A stretch of DNA of 64,000 nucleotides from contig NZ_BAAAFW010000012.1 of assembly GCF_039523735.1 (NCBI RefSeq), positions 106,244 through 170,243 on the forward strand, read 5' to 3'. The translations under genes were made by a program, and so were the position numbers. The DNA is from Tatumella punctata (GTDB lineage Bacteria; Pseudomonadota; Gammaproteobacteria; Enterobacterales; Enterobacteriaceae). Positions 9,371-17,781 of this stretch are shown piece by piece. Position 1 is the stretch's first letter; every line of letters starts with the position of its first letter. The notes under the pieces are model-generated. The model made no database searches, was not told the DNA's origin, and saw nothing but the letters and a program-made list of their open reading frames with translations.

Positions 9371-9861
9371 TTCGGACTGAGATTGGTATTGATGCACCAG
9401 GCATCGACCGTTTATTAAAACACTGTTTTGGCTCAGAGCATGAAGCGAAACGGGTCAGAATGCTGCGCGAACAGGGGCTGCTTACTCTGGGTGTGGTTGC
9501 GACAGATGATGAAGGGCAGGTACTGGGTTATGCGGCGTTCAGTCCGGTAACTTCAGGCGGTGAAGATCATGGCTGGGTGGTGTTATATCCGCTGGCAGTG
9601 AACAGTGACCAGCCTGCGGGGCTGGATGAAAAACTGGTCTGTGAAGCCCTGGATACCCTGAATGAGTTTGGCTACAGTGCAGTGATCGCCGAAAATCAGA
9701 CTGCCTGCCTGCCACGGGTCGGTTTTACTGTCGCTGATGGTTTGGAATACCAGTGCCCGGCCGGTCATACGCAACAGGCCCTGCTTATCTATCCGCTGGC
9801 AAATGGTCCGACAGAAACGGGCCACGGAACACTGACATTCTCAGCGCCTTTTTACGGATGA
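9364..9861 (+). CDS. yhbS: GNAT-family N-acetyltransferase YhbS
   Basis: A 165-residue protein with a GNAT acetyl-CoA-binding fold: LGYAAFSPV (beta strand 4), WVVLYPLAV (strand 5), and the C-terminal ALDTLNEFGYSAVIAENQTACLPRVGF. It overlaps the end of ubiT by 7 bp (ATGC...TAA), so the two are translationally coupled. The same pair occurs in E. coli, where the physiological substrate of YhbS is not established. Confidence 0.9.
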   Translation: MLIRTEIGIDAPGIDRLLKHCFGSEHEAKRVRMLREQGLLTLGVVATDDEGQVLGYAAFSPVTSGGEDHGWVVLYPLAVNSDQPAGLDEKLVCEALDTLNEFGYSAVIAENQTACLPRVGFTVADGLEYQCPAGHTQQALLIYPLANGPTETGHGTLTFSAPFYG

Positions 9862-10139
9862 TCTTTAAACCAGAGTAACAGGTTATCGGGTTGCTGAGCG
9901 ACCAGTAACAGTTTATCCCTGCGGGATCGTTGCTTAAGCTGATATTCAAGTTTTGACGCCAGCGAACGATCACCGGCAGGGCATTGAAACACTAAGCTTA
10001 ACGGACCTTTGCCGCGCAAAGCTTTAGCACCGTTACCCTGCTGATGGCGCATAAAGCGCCGTGCAACATCTGTAGTGATGCCCGTATATAAGGCACCTGA
10101 TGCGGTACGCACCATATAAAGGGACCAGCACTTTTCCAT
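9852..10139 (-). CDS. yhbQ: GIY-YIG nuclease-family protein YhbQ
   Basis: A 95-residue single-domain GIY-YIG protein. The signature is seen as LYMVRTASGALYTGITTDVARRF, followed by GAKALRGKGPLSLVF and the acidic EYQLK. ATG 10139 gives the family N-terminus and is preceded by AGGAAAAAG; the longer open frame to 10241 would run into yhbP. E. coli YhbQ is reported to act on damaged or structured DNA. The last 10 bases overlap the end of yhbS on the other strand. Confidence 0.88.
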   Translation of the reverse strand: MEKCWSLYMVRTASGALYTGITTDVARRFMRHQQGNGAKALRGKGPLSLVFQCPAGDRSLASKLEYQLKQRSRRDKLLLVAQQPDNLLLWFKDHP

Positions 10140-10225
10140 CAGTATCTTTTTCCTGTCCTGATTTTTGCAGGCAGTGTAGCCTGCAGTTTCTCGTGATGCC
10201 ATTGGGTAATGGCTAAGGTCTGAAT

Positions 10226-10654
10226 ATGTTTGATTTAACACATTGTATTAATTACCTTAAAAAACATCATGTACTGACCCTGTGTACCGGCAGCGGTGAA
10301 AGCCTGTGGGCTGCGAATTGCTTTTATGTGTTTGATGAACAGGAAATAGCTTTCTGGCTGATGACAGAAGAAAGTACCCGTCATGGTCAGCTGATGTTGA
10401 AAAACAACCGGGTGGCAGGTACCGTGACGACCCCGACAGAGTCAGTGATGAAAATTAAAGGCATTCAGTACACCGGTGAAATTTTTCGACCGCAGGGTGA
10501 GCGGCTACAGCAGGCAGTCGCCTGTTACCAGCGGCAGTTTCCGGTTGCCAGAGCGATGAAAGCCCCTTTGTGGGAAATCCGTCCTGATCAACTCAAAATG
10601 ACCGATAATACACTCGGTTTTGGCAAAAAAATCCACTGGTCACGTTCGGCCTGA
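10226..10654 (+). CDS. yhbP: UPF0306-type FMN-binding-like protein YhbP
   Basis: A 142-residue protein collinear with E. coli YhbP, a member of the pyridoxamine 5'-phosphate oxidase-like split barrel superfamily. Conserved features include HHVLTLCTG, WAANCFYVFD, LMTEESTRHG, RVAGTV and the C-terminal DNTLGFGKKIHW. Its role is unknown. It is divergent from yhbQ and is the last gene here of the rpsO-yhbP block. Confidence 0.9.
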   Translation: MFDLTHCINYLKKHHVLTLCTGSGESLWAANCFYVFDEQEIAFWLMTEESTRHGQLMLKNNRVAGTVTTPTESVMKIKGIQYTGEIFRPQGERLQQAVACYQRQFPVARAMKAPLWEIRPDQLKMTDNTLGFGKKIHWSRSA

Positions 10655-11052
10655 ATGTTATTTGGCGGTACTGACGCAGGGAGGCGGGCAGCCCCTTTGC
10701 GATCCTCTGGCGTACAGGATACTGCGCCTGCGCCGCTTCCCCTTCTCCTTCCTTGATCTGTTGCCATGTACAAAAAGTCACAATAAATAAAATCAGGTTA
10801 TTCATAAAGATAACTTTTATTTATTAATTTCCTTTGCAATCATCTCTGATGTTATCTATTAGTTAATGCCTGATGTGTTCATCGTAAATACATTATCGGT
10901 AACTTTACTTTATTTATAAATCATTTTTCCGGAGCTGAAACCAGGCTCTGTGAGCATTTCACCTGCATACAGTCATACAGTCACTTTTTCTCATTGTGTA
11001 ATATTTTTTATCAATGAGTTGTCCGGTATATCTGTTTTCAGTGGGGGAGTCT
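10655..11052. other. AT-rich intergenic region at a synteny junction
   Basis: About 400 bases with no convincing gene. The right half is strongly AT-rich, which suits a promoter for the acyltransferase gene. A minus-strand open frame at 10593-10805 overlaps yhbP and lacks a ribosome binding site, so I do not call it. To the left lie genes from the 71-minute region of the E. coli map and to the right, past one accessory gene, genes from 96 minutes. Confidence 0.6.
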
Positions 11053-12258
11053 ATGCAAAACAGTAAAGCTTCAGAACCTCAGTCCTGGTCGCCGACGGCG
11101 CACCATATTGTCCGGCGTAATGAGAAAGGAATGTTACCTAATCTGACCTCGCTGAACGGCATTCGCTTTATCGCGGCGATCAGTGTGTTTCTGTTTCACT
11201 CGACCCTGGGTCCGATTCTGGCACCGTTTTCTGATCCTCAGGTCAGTCACTGGTATTACGTGATCTTCAGTAAAAGCGGCTGGGTCAGTGTATCTATGTT
11301 CTTTATCCTGAGCGGTTTTGTGATGGGATGGTCGTCCCGCCCGGTCGATCACCCGCTGCGCTTTTATAAACGTCGCTTTGCAAAGATCTACCCGGTAAAT
11401 GTGGTGGTTATGGTGATTGTGGTCGCGACCGGGGTGATCAGTTTCCGGCGACCGGATATCTGGTTACCTAACTTATTTCTGGTTCAGAGCTGGATCCCGC
11501 GGGCAGAGAATTATATTGGCGGGAATACACCCAGCTGGTTTTTATGCGCTATCATTTTGTTTTATATTATTTTTCCTTTTGTTTTCCGCTGGGTGAAAGC
11601 CCTCCCCGCAGATAAACTGTGGACCACCATCTTTATCTGCTATCTCGGCATGATCATCAGTCAGGTCATTATTTTCTATGCGACCCGTCATGAAACACCG
11701 CTGCCCGGCTGGCCTTTTAAAGTCGGTGAAATCGAGTGGTGGCTGTCTTACACTTTCCCGCTGACCAGGGTATTTGAATTCGTTATCGGGCTGGTACTTT
11801 CCCGTATTATTCTCGAAGGTTACTTTATCCGCATCAGTACTGTTACCAGTACTCTGCTGGTGGCCGCCAGCTACATTATTGATGTGAATTTACCTTTTCA
11901 GTTCAGTTATAACCTGATTACGTTATATCCGCTGGTTTTCCTGCTGGGATCTCTGACTGTCGGTGATATCCGGGGAAAAAAATCATTCCTGAATTTACCG
12001 GTAATGCAGTGGCTGGGTAATATTTCTTTCGGCTTCTATATGATCCATTTCACTATCTTAATCCTGCTGAAACGCTGGGCAGGGGGCGAGAAATTTAATC
12101 TCCCTGACGGGATTTTGATACTGGTATTCGCGGCAGTCGTCAGTGTGCTCCTGGGCTGGATCCTGTATAAATTTGTGGAAATTCCCTGCGGAAATTACCT
12201 GAATTCCAGGTCCGGATCTAAAAAACAGACTGCCAATGCGCAGCAGGCCCGCGAGTGA
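11053..12258 (+). CDS. Acyltransferase 3 family membrane protein (OafA/YrhL type)
   Basis: A 401-residue polytopic membrane protein of the acyltransferase 3 family, which O-acetylates or otherwise acylates cell-surface glycans. The family start LTSLNGIRFIAAISVFLFHS contains the conserved Arg and His; FFILSGFVMGW, RRFAKIYPV and a C-terminal ISFGFYMIHF are also typical. Around ten hydrophobic segments are visible. ATG 11053 follows GGGGGAG, although the spacing is short; an upstream ATG at 11014 has no ribosome binding site. There are no glycan genes beside it, so the acceptor cannot be named. It appears inserted at a synteny break. Confidence 0.88.
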   Translation: MQNSKASEPQSWSPTAHHIVRRNEKGMLPNLTSLNGIRFIAAISVFLFHSTLGPILAPFSDPQVSHWYYVIFSKSGWVSVSMFFILSGFVMGWSSRPVDHPLRFYKRRFAKIYPVNVVVMVIVVATGVISFRRPDIWLPNLFLVQSWIPRAENYIGGNTPSWFLCAIILFYIIFPFVFRWVKALPADKLWTTIFICYLGMIISQVIIFYATRHETPLPGWPFKVGEIEWWLSYTFPLTRVFEFVIGLVLSRIILEGYFIRISTVTSTLLVAASYIIDVNLPFQFSYNLITLYPLVFLLGSLTVGDIRGKKSFLNLPVMQWLGNISFGFYMIHFTILILLKRWAGGEKFNLPDGILILVFAAVVSVLLGWILYKFVEIPCGNYLNSRSGSKKQTANAQQARE

Positions 12259-12307
12259 CAGCAATGCTGTTCTGAGTCCTGATGATGCAGTCTTGTCGGG
12301 TCAGGGC

Positions 12308-12772
12308 TCAGCGCAGATACCAGATACGCTGATTTCTGCTACCGCGCCATTTCAGGGTCAGATCTTTCTGGCTATCGATAAATTTACCGTCGATCAGTAC
12401 ATTAATACGAGCCACTATTTTGCGCTGTTCATTGGTGAGCCACTGAAAGCGGTAACCGCTCCACAGCCAGATATCTTTGCCGGGACACTCAGCATTTATC
12501 CGGCTGACCAACCGTAATATTGTGCTGATATTGGCCGGATACAGTGGATCTCCGCCAGACAATGATAGTCCCTGGCGGGGAATGCGGCTGTCGTTAAGGT
12601 CGGTGATAATCTGATCTTCCAGGTCCGGAGTGAACGGATACCCTGAGTCCGGCCGCCAGGTTGACTGGTTGTAGCATCCCCGGCAGTGATGTTCACAACC
12701 GGAGACAAACAACGTACAGCGGGTACCCGGACCGTTTACCACGTCCAGAGGATAATAGCGGTGGTAATTCAT
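12308..12772 (-). CDS. nrdG: Anaerobic ribonucleotide reductase activating protein NrdG
   Basis: A 154-residue radical SAM enzyme with the CX3CX2C motif (Cys26, Cys30, Cys33 in SGCEHHCRGCYNQS) that binds a 4Fe-4S cluster. It generates the glycyl radical on NrdD. SLSGGDPLYPAN is the SAM-binding GGE-like segment. It lies 10 bp downstream of nrdD in the same operon, as in other enterobacteria. Confidence 0.97.
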   Translation of the reverse strand: MNYHRYYPLDVVNGPGTRCTLFVSGCEHHCRGCYNQSTWRPDSGYPFTPDLEDQIITDLNDSRIPRQGLSLSGGDPLYPANISTILRLVSRINAECPGKDIWLWSGYRFQWLTNEQRKIVARINVLIDGKFIDSQKDLTLKWRGSRNQRIWYLR

Positions 12773-12782
12773 ATACCGGGCC

Positions 12783-14915
12783 TTATATACCGTTCGGCAT
12801 ATGTTTTACGCGACGCGTTACTTCTTCCTGCTTACCGGCGTTGAAAGGTCTGGCATCGGGGCTGCCAAGATAGCCGCATACCCGCCTGGTGACTGACACC
12901 CGGGCCGGATCATGATTTCCGCACTGCGGACAGGTAAATCCCTTACTGGTACAACTGAATTCACCTTTAAAGCCACAGTTATAACATTCATCAATGGGCG
13001 TATTGGTGCCATAGTAAGGAATACGTGAATAGCTGTAATCCCAGACATCTTCGAGAGCTTTCAGATTATGTTGCAGATTCGGGTACTCGCCGTAGCAAAT
13101 AAAACCGCCATTAGCGATTTGCGGATAAGGCGCTTCAAAATCAATCTTATCGTAGGGGTTAGCGGCTTTTTCGACATCCAGGTGGAAGCTGTTGGTGTAA
13201 TAGCCTTTATCGGTTACTCCGGCGACAAGCCCGAACTCTGCAGCATCCAGCCGGCAGAAACGGTCACACAGGTTTTCACTGGGAGTACTGTACAGACTGA
13301 ACCCATAGCCAGTTTCGGTTTTCCACTGATCTGTTGCCTGCCGCAGCCGGGTGACAATCGCCAGCGCTTTTTCCTGCAATTCCGCCGAATCAAACAGGTG
13401 CTGCCGGTTACCTGTCAGGGCATTGATGGTTTCATGCAGGCCGATATATCCCAGAGACACGGATGCCCGGCCGTTACGGAAAATTTTGCCGACTTTTTCA
13501 TCGGCCTGCAAACGTACCCCGCAGGCACCTTCCATATAGAGTATGGGGGCAACCCTGGCACAGGTATTTTCCAGACGGCTGATTCGGCTCATCAGTGCCT
13601 GTTTCGCCGTATCCAGCCGCTGTTCCAGCAATGACCAGAAACGGGTTTCATCACCGCCGGCTTGCAGGGCTATACGGGGTAAATTCAGGCTGACCACCCC
13701 GATATTATTACGTCCTTCATGGATCTGCCGGCCATCTTCTTCATATACGCCGAGGAAACTGCGACAGCCCATCGGGGTTTTAAACGACCCGGTCACTTTT
13801 ACGACCTGATCATAATTCAGAATATCCGGATACATCCGCTGGCTGGCACATTCCAGTGCCAGTTGCTTGATATCATAATTAATGTCTTCGGGACGGCGGT
13901 TTACTCCCTCGCGGATAGCAAACACCAGCTTCGGAAATACGGCCGTTTTACGGTTTTTTCCCAGTCCGGCAAGGCGGTTTTTCAGGACAGAGATCTGAAT
14001 CAGCCGTGAAGCACGTGACGTTCCCAGCCCGAAGCCAAAGGTGACAAAAGGGGTCTGGCCATTAGCGGTATGCAGGGTATTTACCTCATACTCCAGCGAC
14101 TGAAAAGCATCGAAACACTCTTTACGGGTACGTGCATCCGCATAGCCTTCCACATCCTTAATCTGCCATTCACGGGCAATCTCCCGATGGCGTTGCAGGC
14201 TGGCATCAACGAACGGGGCCAGTACTTCATCAATACGGTTAATCGTTGTACCGCCATAAATATGGCTGGCGACCTGCGCGATAATCTGGGCGGTGACTGC
14301 GGTTGCGGTGGCTATAGATTTTGGCGGAGTAATTTCAGCGTTACCCATTTTAAACCCGTGGGTCAGCATGCCCTGTAAATCAATCAGCATACAGTTAAAC
14401 ATCGGAAAGAAAGGGGCATAATCGAGATCGTGGTAATGGATCTCGCCGCGATCATGCGCCTGCATCACCGCCGGCGGTAAAATATGCTGTCGTGCGTAAT
14501 GTTTAGCCACAATCCCTGCCAGTAAGTCGCGCTGTGTAGGGATCACTTTACTGTCTTTGTTGGCGTTCTCATTCAGCAGAGCGGCATTGGTTTGTTCCAC
14601 CAACCCCTGAATTTCCTGGTGTAAACGGCTGTGCTGTTCGCGTATTTTGTCGCGATCATGGCGATATTCAATATAACAACGGGCGACTTCCGGAAAACGG
14701 CCTGCCATTAATTTGTTTTCGACCGTCTGTTGTATCAGGCTGATATCCAGTACAGGCTGTCGCTGTAATTCGGTACAGATAACGGTGGTCATGGCTTCAC
14801 AATAATTTTTATCTGTGACCCCCGCAGCTTCAGCTGCCGCAGTAATGGCATGCATAATGCGCTGGCGGCAGAAAGCGACCTTGCAGCCATCCCGTTTAAT
14901 CACCAGATGATCCAT
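12783..14915 (-). CDS. nrdD: Anaerobic ribonucleoside-triphosphate reductase NrdD
   Basis: A 710-residue class III ribonucleotide reductase making dNTPs without oxygen. An N-terminal ATP-cone (about 1-95, VIKRDGCKVAF) provides allosteric control. The catalytic barrel includes HYHDLDYAPFFPMFNCMLID and TANGQTPFVTF. Near the C-terminus are the zinc-site cysteines (CYNCGF and CPQCG) and the glycyl-radical loop RRVCGYLG, with the radical glycine at residue 681, the same number as in E. coli. NrdR boxes and an FNR-like site precede it. Confidence 0.98.
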   Translation of the reverse strand: MDHLVIKRDGCKVAFCRQRIMHAITAAAEAAGVTDKNYCEAMTTVICTELQRQPVLDISLIQQTVENKLMAGRFPEVARCYIEYRHDRDKIREQHSRLHQEIQGLVEQTNAALLNENANKDSKVIPTQRDLLAGIVAKHYARQHILPPAVMQAHDRGEIHYHDLDYAPFFPMFNCMLIDLQGMLTHGFKMGNAEITPPKSIATATAVTAQIIAQVASHIYGGTTINRIDEVLAPFVDASLQRHREIAREWQIKDVEGYADARTRKECFDAFQSLEYEVNTLHTANGQTPFVTFGFGLGTSRASRLIQISVLKNRLAGLGKNRKTAVFPKLVFAIREGVNRRPEDINYDIKQLALECASQRMYPDILNYDQVVKVTGSFKTPMGCRSFLGVYEEDGRQIHEGRNNIGVVSLNLPRIALQAGGDETRFWSLLEQRLDTAKQALMSRISRLENTCARVAPILYMEGACGVRLQADEKVGKIFRNGRASVSLGYIGLHETINALTGNRQHLFDSAELQEKALAIVTRLRQATDQWKTETGYGFSLYSTPSENLCDRFCRLDAAEFGLVAGVTDKGYYTNSFHLDVEKAANPYDKIDFEAPYPQIANGGFICYGEYPNLQHNLKALEDVWDYSYSRIPYYGTNTPIDECYNCGFKGEFSCTSKGFTCPQCGNHDPARVSVTRRVCGYLGSPDARPFNAGKQEEVTRRVKHMPNGI

Positions 14916-14921
14916 GATTAT

Positions 14922-14968
14922 TTCCTGTATATTGTGTTTTGGTGATTTTAAAACACAATATGTAGTGC
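14922..14968. promoter_or_regulatory. Tandem NrdR boxes upstream of nrdDG
   Basis: The known NrdR box is a 16-bp palindrome, ACACWATATATWGTGT. Bases 14953-14968 (ACACAATATGTAGTGC) match it at 14 of 16 positions; 14922-14937, read on the minus strand, is a weaker copy starting ACACAATATACAG. The boxes start 31 bp apart, three helical turns, the usual spacing. Between them the arms ATATTGTGTTTT (14929-14940) and AAAACACAATAT (14950-14961) form a perfect 12-bp inverted repeat. The proximal box touches the nrdD ribosome binding site. Confidence 0.82.
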
Positions 14969-14993
14969 ATTAAGCGAAATAGTTGCAGAGAGT

Positions 14994-15007
14994 TTGATTA
15001 AAAACAA
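14994..15007. promoter_or_regulatory. FNR-like site upstream of nrdDG
   Basis: TTGATTAAAAACAA matches the FNR consensus TTGAT-N4-ATCAA at 9 of 10 defined positions and lies about 80 bp upstream of the nrdD start, behind the NrdR boxes. Anaerobic activation of nrdDG by FNR is known in E. coli; here it is inferred from the site. Confidence 0.6.
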
Positions 15008-15098
15008 AGAAGCGGAGAGGAGGCTATCGTGGAAAAATGACACGGGCAGTATCTGAAACGATACTGTTCCCGGAATGTTCCGGGAACAGACAGACTGA

Positions 15099-15485
15099 TT
15101 AGCGGCGTACAGCGATTGCTTCAATCTCAATTTTTACGTCTTTCGGCAGCCGGGCGACTTCAACGCAGGAGCGAGCAGGGAAACCGGCGTTATTTTCAGT
15201 AAAAAAAGCTTCGTAAGTCGCATTGACCGTGGCAAAGTCATTCAGGTCTTTCACAAAAACCGTTGTTTTTACAATATCACCGACACTCAGGCCGGCCTGC
15301 TCAATGATTGCCTGCACATTTGCCAGTGACTGACGGGTCTGCGCTGCAACATCATCTGCAACTTCACCGGTTTTCGGGTCCACAGGGATCTGGCCGGAAG
15401 TGATAACCATATTCCCGAGATCGACAGCCTGTACATAAGGGCCGATAGCGGCAGGTGCTTTTTCGGTACTGATGACGCGAGACAT
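15099..15485 (-). CDS. ridA: 2-iminobutanoate/2-iminopropanoate deaminase RidA
   Basis: A 128-residue YjgF/YER057c/UK114 family protein. RidA hydrolyses reactive enamine/imine intermediates released by PLP enzymes such as threonine dehydratase. Family residues are visible: AIGPYVQA, TSGQIPVDP, the essential Arg in FPARSCVEVARLP, and KIEIEAIA at the end. It lies between nrdD and pyrI on the same strand; the tre and mgtA genes that separate nrdD from ridA in E. coli are absent here. An imperfect GGAACA hairpin (15064-15092) follows the gene. Confidence 0.96.
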   Translation of the reverse strand: MSRVISTEKAPAAIGPYVQAVDLGNMVITSGQIPVDPKTGEVADDVAAQTRQSLANVQAIIEQAGLSVGDIVKTTVFVKDLNDFATVNATYEAFFTENNAGFPARSCVEVARLPKDVKIEIEAIAVRR

Positions 15486-15564
15486 AAATTCCCCTTAATG
15501 ATAATTCAGAAGGCGGTGGCGCCTTCTGCCAGATGTTTTCCCATTATAGAAGCGCCGGTGTTGA

Positions 15565-16029
15565 TTACCAGTGTCCTATAACAACATGATGTGCAAATTC
15601 TTTTTCACAGTATTTGCATCTCAGTGAGATATCTCCGGCACGCTGGCGTACCGTAAATACCGAGTGAACCGGCTCATTATGGCTGATGCAATTACTATTG
15701 GGGCAGGTCAGCACCCGTTCAATTCGTTCCGGCATTGCCGGGATACTCTTGGCCACCACATCATAGTTATCAATCCGGTTAACGGTGGCATGGGGGGCAT
15801 AAATTGCCAGCTGATTAATCTGATCATCCGTAAGAAAGGTATTCTCAATTTTGATCAAATCCTTACGCTGCATTTCACCGGAAGGCAGATTCAGCCCGAT
15901 AGTAATGCGCTGGTCTGTTTCGGTCAGCCGGAATAGCGACAGCAGACGGAAGCCGACACGGGCCGGAATATGGTCGATAACCGTACCGCATTTAATCGCT
16001 TCTACCTGTAATTTAGTATCCTGAGTCAT
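15565..16029 (-). CDS. pyrI: Aspartate carbamoyltransferase regulatory subunit
   Basis: A 154-residue regulatory chain of aspartate transcarbamoylase, which binds CTP/ATP and controls the first committed step of pyrimidine synthesis. The zinc ligands Cys109, Cys114, Cys138 and Cys141 that contact the catalytic subunit are all in the E. coli positions (CPNSNC and CKYC). It follows pyrB by 15 bp as part of one transcript under the pyrL attenuator. Confidence 0.98.
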   Translation of the reverse strand: MTQDTKLQVEAIKCGTVIDHIPARVGFRLLSLFRLTETDQRITIGLNLPSGEMQRKDLIKIENTFLTDDQINQLAIYAPHATVNRIDNYDVVAKSIPAMPERIERVLTCPNSNCISHNEPVHSVFTVRQRAGDISLRCKYCEKEFAHHVVIGHW

Positions 16030-16044
16030 GATTATCTCTCCCCG

Positions 16045-16980
16045 TTATGCCGTCAGTTGTTCGTTTAATACCAGCGCCAGTAATGCCTGGCGGGCATAAA
16101 TCCCGTTTCCGGCCTGACGGAAATACCAGGCGTGGGGGGTACTGTCGACATCCGTATCAATTTCATCGACCCGTGGCAGGGGGTGTAATACTTTCATGCT
16201 ATCACGGGCACCGGCTAAATCGGCGGCCCTTAACACGAACTGTGCTTTGACGTTGGCGTATTCTGACGGGTCGAGGCGCTCTTTCTGTACCCGTGTCATA
16301 TATAAAATATCTGTCTGCGGCATCACCTCTTCAATAGAGGTATGGCGCGACCAGACAATCCCTTTTTCATCCAGTAAATCGGTGATATAAGCGGGCATTG
16401 CCAGCGCATCCGGTGCGATAAAAAAGAAACGGTTATTGCTGAATTTAGCCAGTGCCTGGGTCAGTGAATGCACGGTCCGGCCATATTTTAAATCACCGAC
16501 CATCGCGATATTCAGGTTATCCAGCCGTTGCTGGGTCTCACTGATGGTAAACAGGTCCAGCAGCGTCTGGGTCGGGTGCTGATTGGCACCATCACCGGCA
16601 TTCAGGATCGGTATATCACCGGAGAATTCTGTTGCCAGCCGTGCCGCGCCTTCCTGCGGATGTCGCATCACGATGGCATCGACATAGGTACTGATCACTG
16701 AAATCGTATCTGCCAGGGTCTCGCCTTTTTTCCCCAGCGAGGTATTACCACTGTCAGAAAAGCCAACCACTGAGGCTCCCAGCCGGTGGATGGCAGTTTC
16801 AAACGATAACCGGGTACGGGTGGAGGCTTCGAAGAAACAACTGGCGATCACTTTATGCTGCAGCAGTTCCGGCTGCGGTGAGGCTTTCAGCCGGGCGGCA
16901 GTGTCTAACACTAACTCCAGCTCTTCACGGCTGAGGTCATTGATAGAGATAATATGCTTTCGATAGAGAGGGTTAGCCAT
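16045..16980 (-). CDS. pyrB: Aspartate carbamoyltransferase catalytic subunit
   Basis: A 311-residue carbamoyltransferase. The carbamoyl-phosphate loop STRTR (53-57), HPTQ, and HPLPRVDEI are intact, with the aspartate-specific family pattern GDLKYGRTVHSL. ATG 16980 gives MANPLYRKHIISIND, the enterobacterial N-terminus; the longer open frame to 17091 is leader sequence read in the wrong frame. Expression is coupled to pyrL translation and the attenuator immediately upstream. Confidence 0.98.
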   Translation of the reverse strand: MANPLYRKHIISINDLSREELELVLDTAARLKASPQPELLQHKVIASCFFEASTRTRLSFETAIHRLGASVVGFSDSGNTSLGKKGETLADTISVISTYVDAIVMRHPQEGAARLATEFSGDIPILNAGDGANQHPTQTLLDLFTISETQQRLDNLNIAMVGDLKYGRTVHSLTQALAKFSNNRFFFIAPDALAMPAYITDLLDEKGIVWSRHTSIEEVMPQTDILYMTRVQKERLDPSEYANVKAQFVLRAADLAGARDSMKVLHPLPRVDEIDTDVDSTPHAWYFRQAGNGIYARQALLALVLNEQLTA

Positions 16981-17131
16981 TATTGATGTCCTCGGCACGA
17001 GCAGATGGCGGGCAAAAAAAAGCCCCTGAAACAGGGGCTTTAACAGAATAGGTAGTAATGCCGGAGAAAAAAGGGCTATCGCCCGCAGCAAAGCGGATAC
17101 GGGTATCAGAGTGTGTCATCATCTGTGCCAT
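16973..17131 (-). CDS. pyrL: pyrBI operon leader peptide
   Basis: A 52-codon frame on the minus strand, starting ATG 17131 behind GGGAG and ending 8 bp inside pyrB. The segment SPFFSGITTYS...SGAFFC resembles the E. coli leader, including the U-rich Phe codons (about 17066-17080) at which RNA polymerase pauses when UTP is low. When ribosomes keep close to the polymerase, the terminator inside this frame cannot fold and pyrBI is expressed. The peptide is longer than its E. coli counterpart and diverged at the N-terminus, as expected if only its translation matters. Confidence 0.85.
   Translation of the reverse strand: MAQMMTHSDTRIRFAAGDSPFFSGITTYSVKAPVSGAFFCPPSARAEDINNG
17012..17044 (-). terminator. 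pyrBI attenuator
   Basis: On the minus strand AAAGCCCCTG and CAGGGGCTTT form a 10-bp stem with a short TTT loop, followed by eight U. It lies within the pyrL frame, 32-65 bases before pyrB, the place of the UTP-sensitive attenuator in other enterobacteria. Confidence 0.9.
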
Positions 17132-17223
17132 GCTTTCTCCCGGAAAATTTTCGCGCATTATACCGGCCCTGAAATTTCTGACAAGCATTGTCCGCCGGGA
17201 AAAAGGGATACCCGGAACAGGTA

Positions 17224-17712
17224 TTATCCGGCATTCAGCAGATGGCGCACCTGTTGGTACAGAGAGCTTATCTGCCGGCTGTGTCTGGGAGCAATCCAGA
17301 CATTATCGCTGCCGGCAACGACGCCTATCGTCTGGGTCAGTTGCTGGCAGTCAAGAATGCGGGCGATGGCCCGTCCATAACCGGCAGCGGTATGTACCAG
17401 AATAAACTCATTATTATGAACGACATCGACGACCATTTCAGCAATCGGACGGCTGGCCTGAGGTAACGGCTGCGCCAGCGGGCTGAGGGTATAAATCCGT
17501 TGCCCGCGGCTATTACGGATTTTGATCACCCCGAGGTTTTTAAGTAACCGTGAAATGGTTGACTGGCTGATCATCGGATAGCCATAGCGCTGGAGATCCT
17601 TGCGCAGAGCTTCCTGAGAAATATAGCTGTTTTGCAGGATCAGCCGCTGGCAGAGTGCCAGCTGTTGCAGTTCTCTGCTGGTGGCTGGCGAGGTAATAGG
17701 CATAAATGACAT
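17224..17712 (-). CDS. ArgR-family regulator of the arc operon
   Basis: A 162-residue arginine repressor paralogue. The N-terminal winged helix contains the recognition segment ISQSTISRLLKNLGVIKIRN (E. coli ArgR has INQSKVSRMLTKFGAV). The C-terminal arginine-binding and hexamer domain contains HTAAGYGRAIARILD and IGVVAGSDNVWI. In E. coli ArgR the corresponding loop is GDD; here it is GSD, so one of the two arginine-binding aspartates appears changed. It is the last gene of the arc operon, as in Salmonella, so it probably tunes arginine deiminase expression rather than replacing ArgR. Confidence 0.85.
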   Translation of the reverse strand: MSFMPITSPATSRELQQLALCQRLILQNSYISQEALRKDLQRYGYPMISQSTISRLLKNLGVIKIRNSRGQRIYTLSPLAQPLPQASRPIAEMVVDVVHNNEFILVHTAAGYGRAIARILDCQQLTQTIGVVAGSDNVWIAPRHSRQISSLYQQVRHLLNAG

Positions 17713-17781
17713 CTCCGTTGTCGGACCTGACAGAAACTGCCCGGATACCTTACATCCTCGTATCAGGCAGTCCGCTGGTCA

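Noticed and set aside
10593..10805. 70-codon minus-strand frame starting MNNLILFIVTFCTW
   Set aside because: It overlaps the end of yhbP, has no ribosome binding site, and the part antisense to yhbP looks random.
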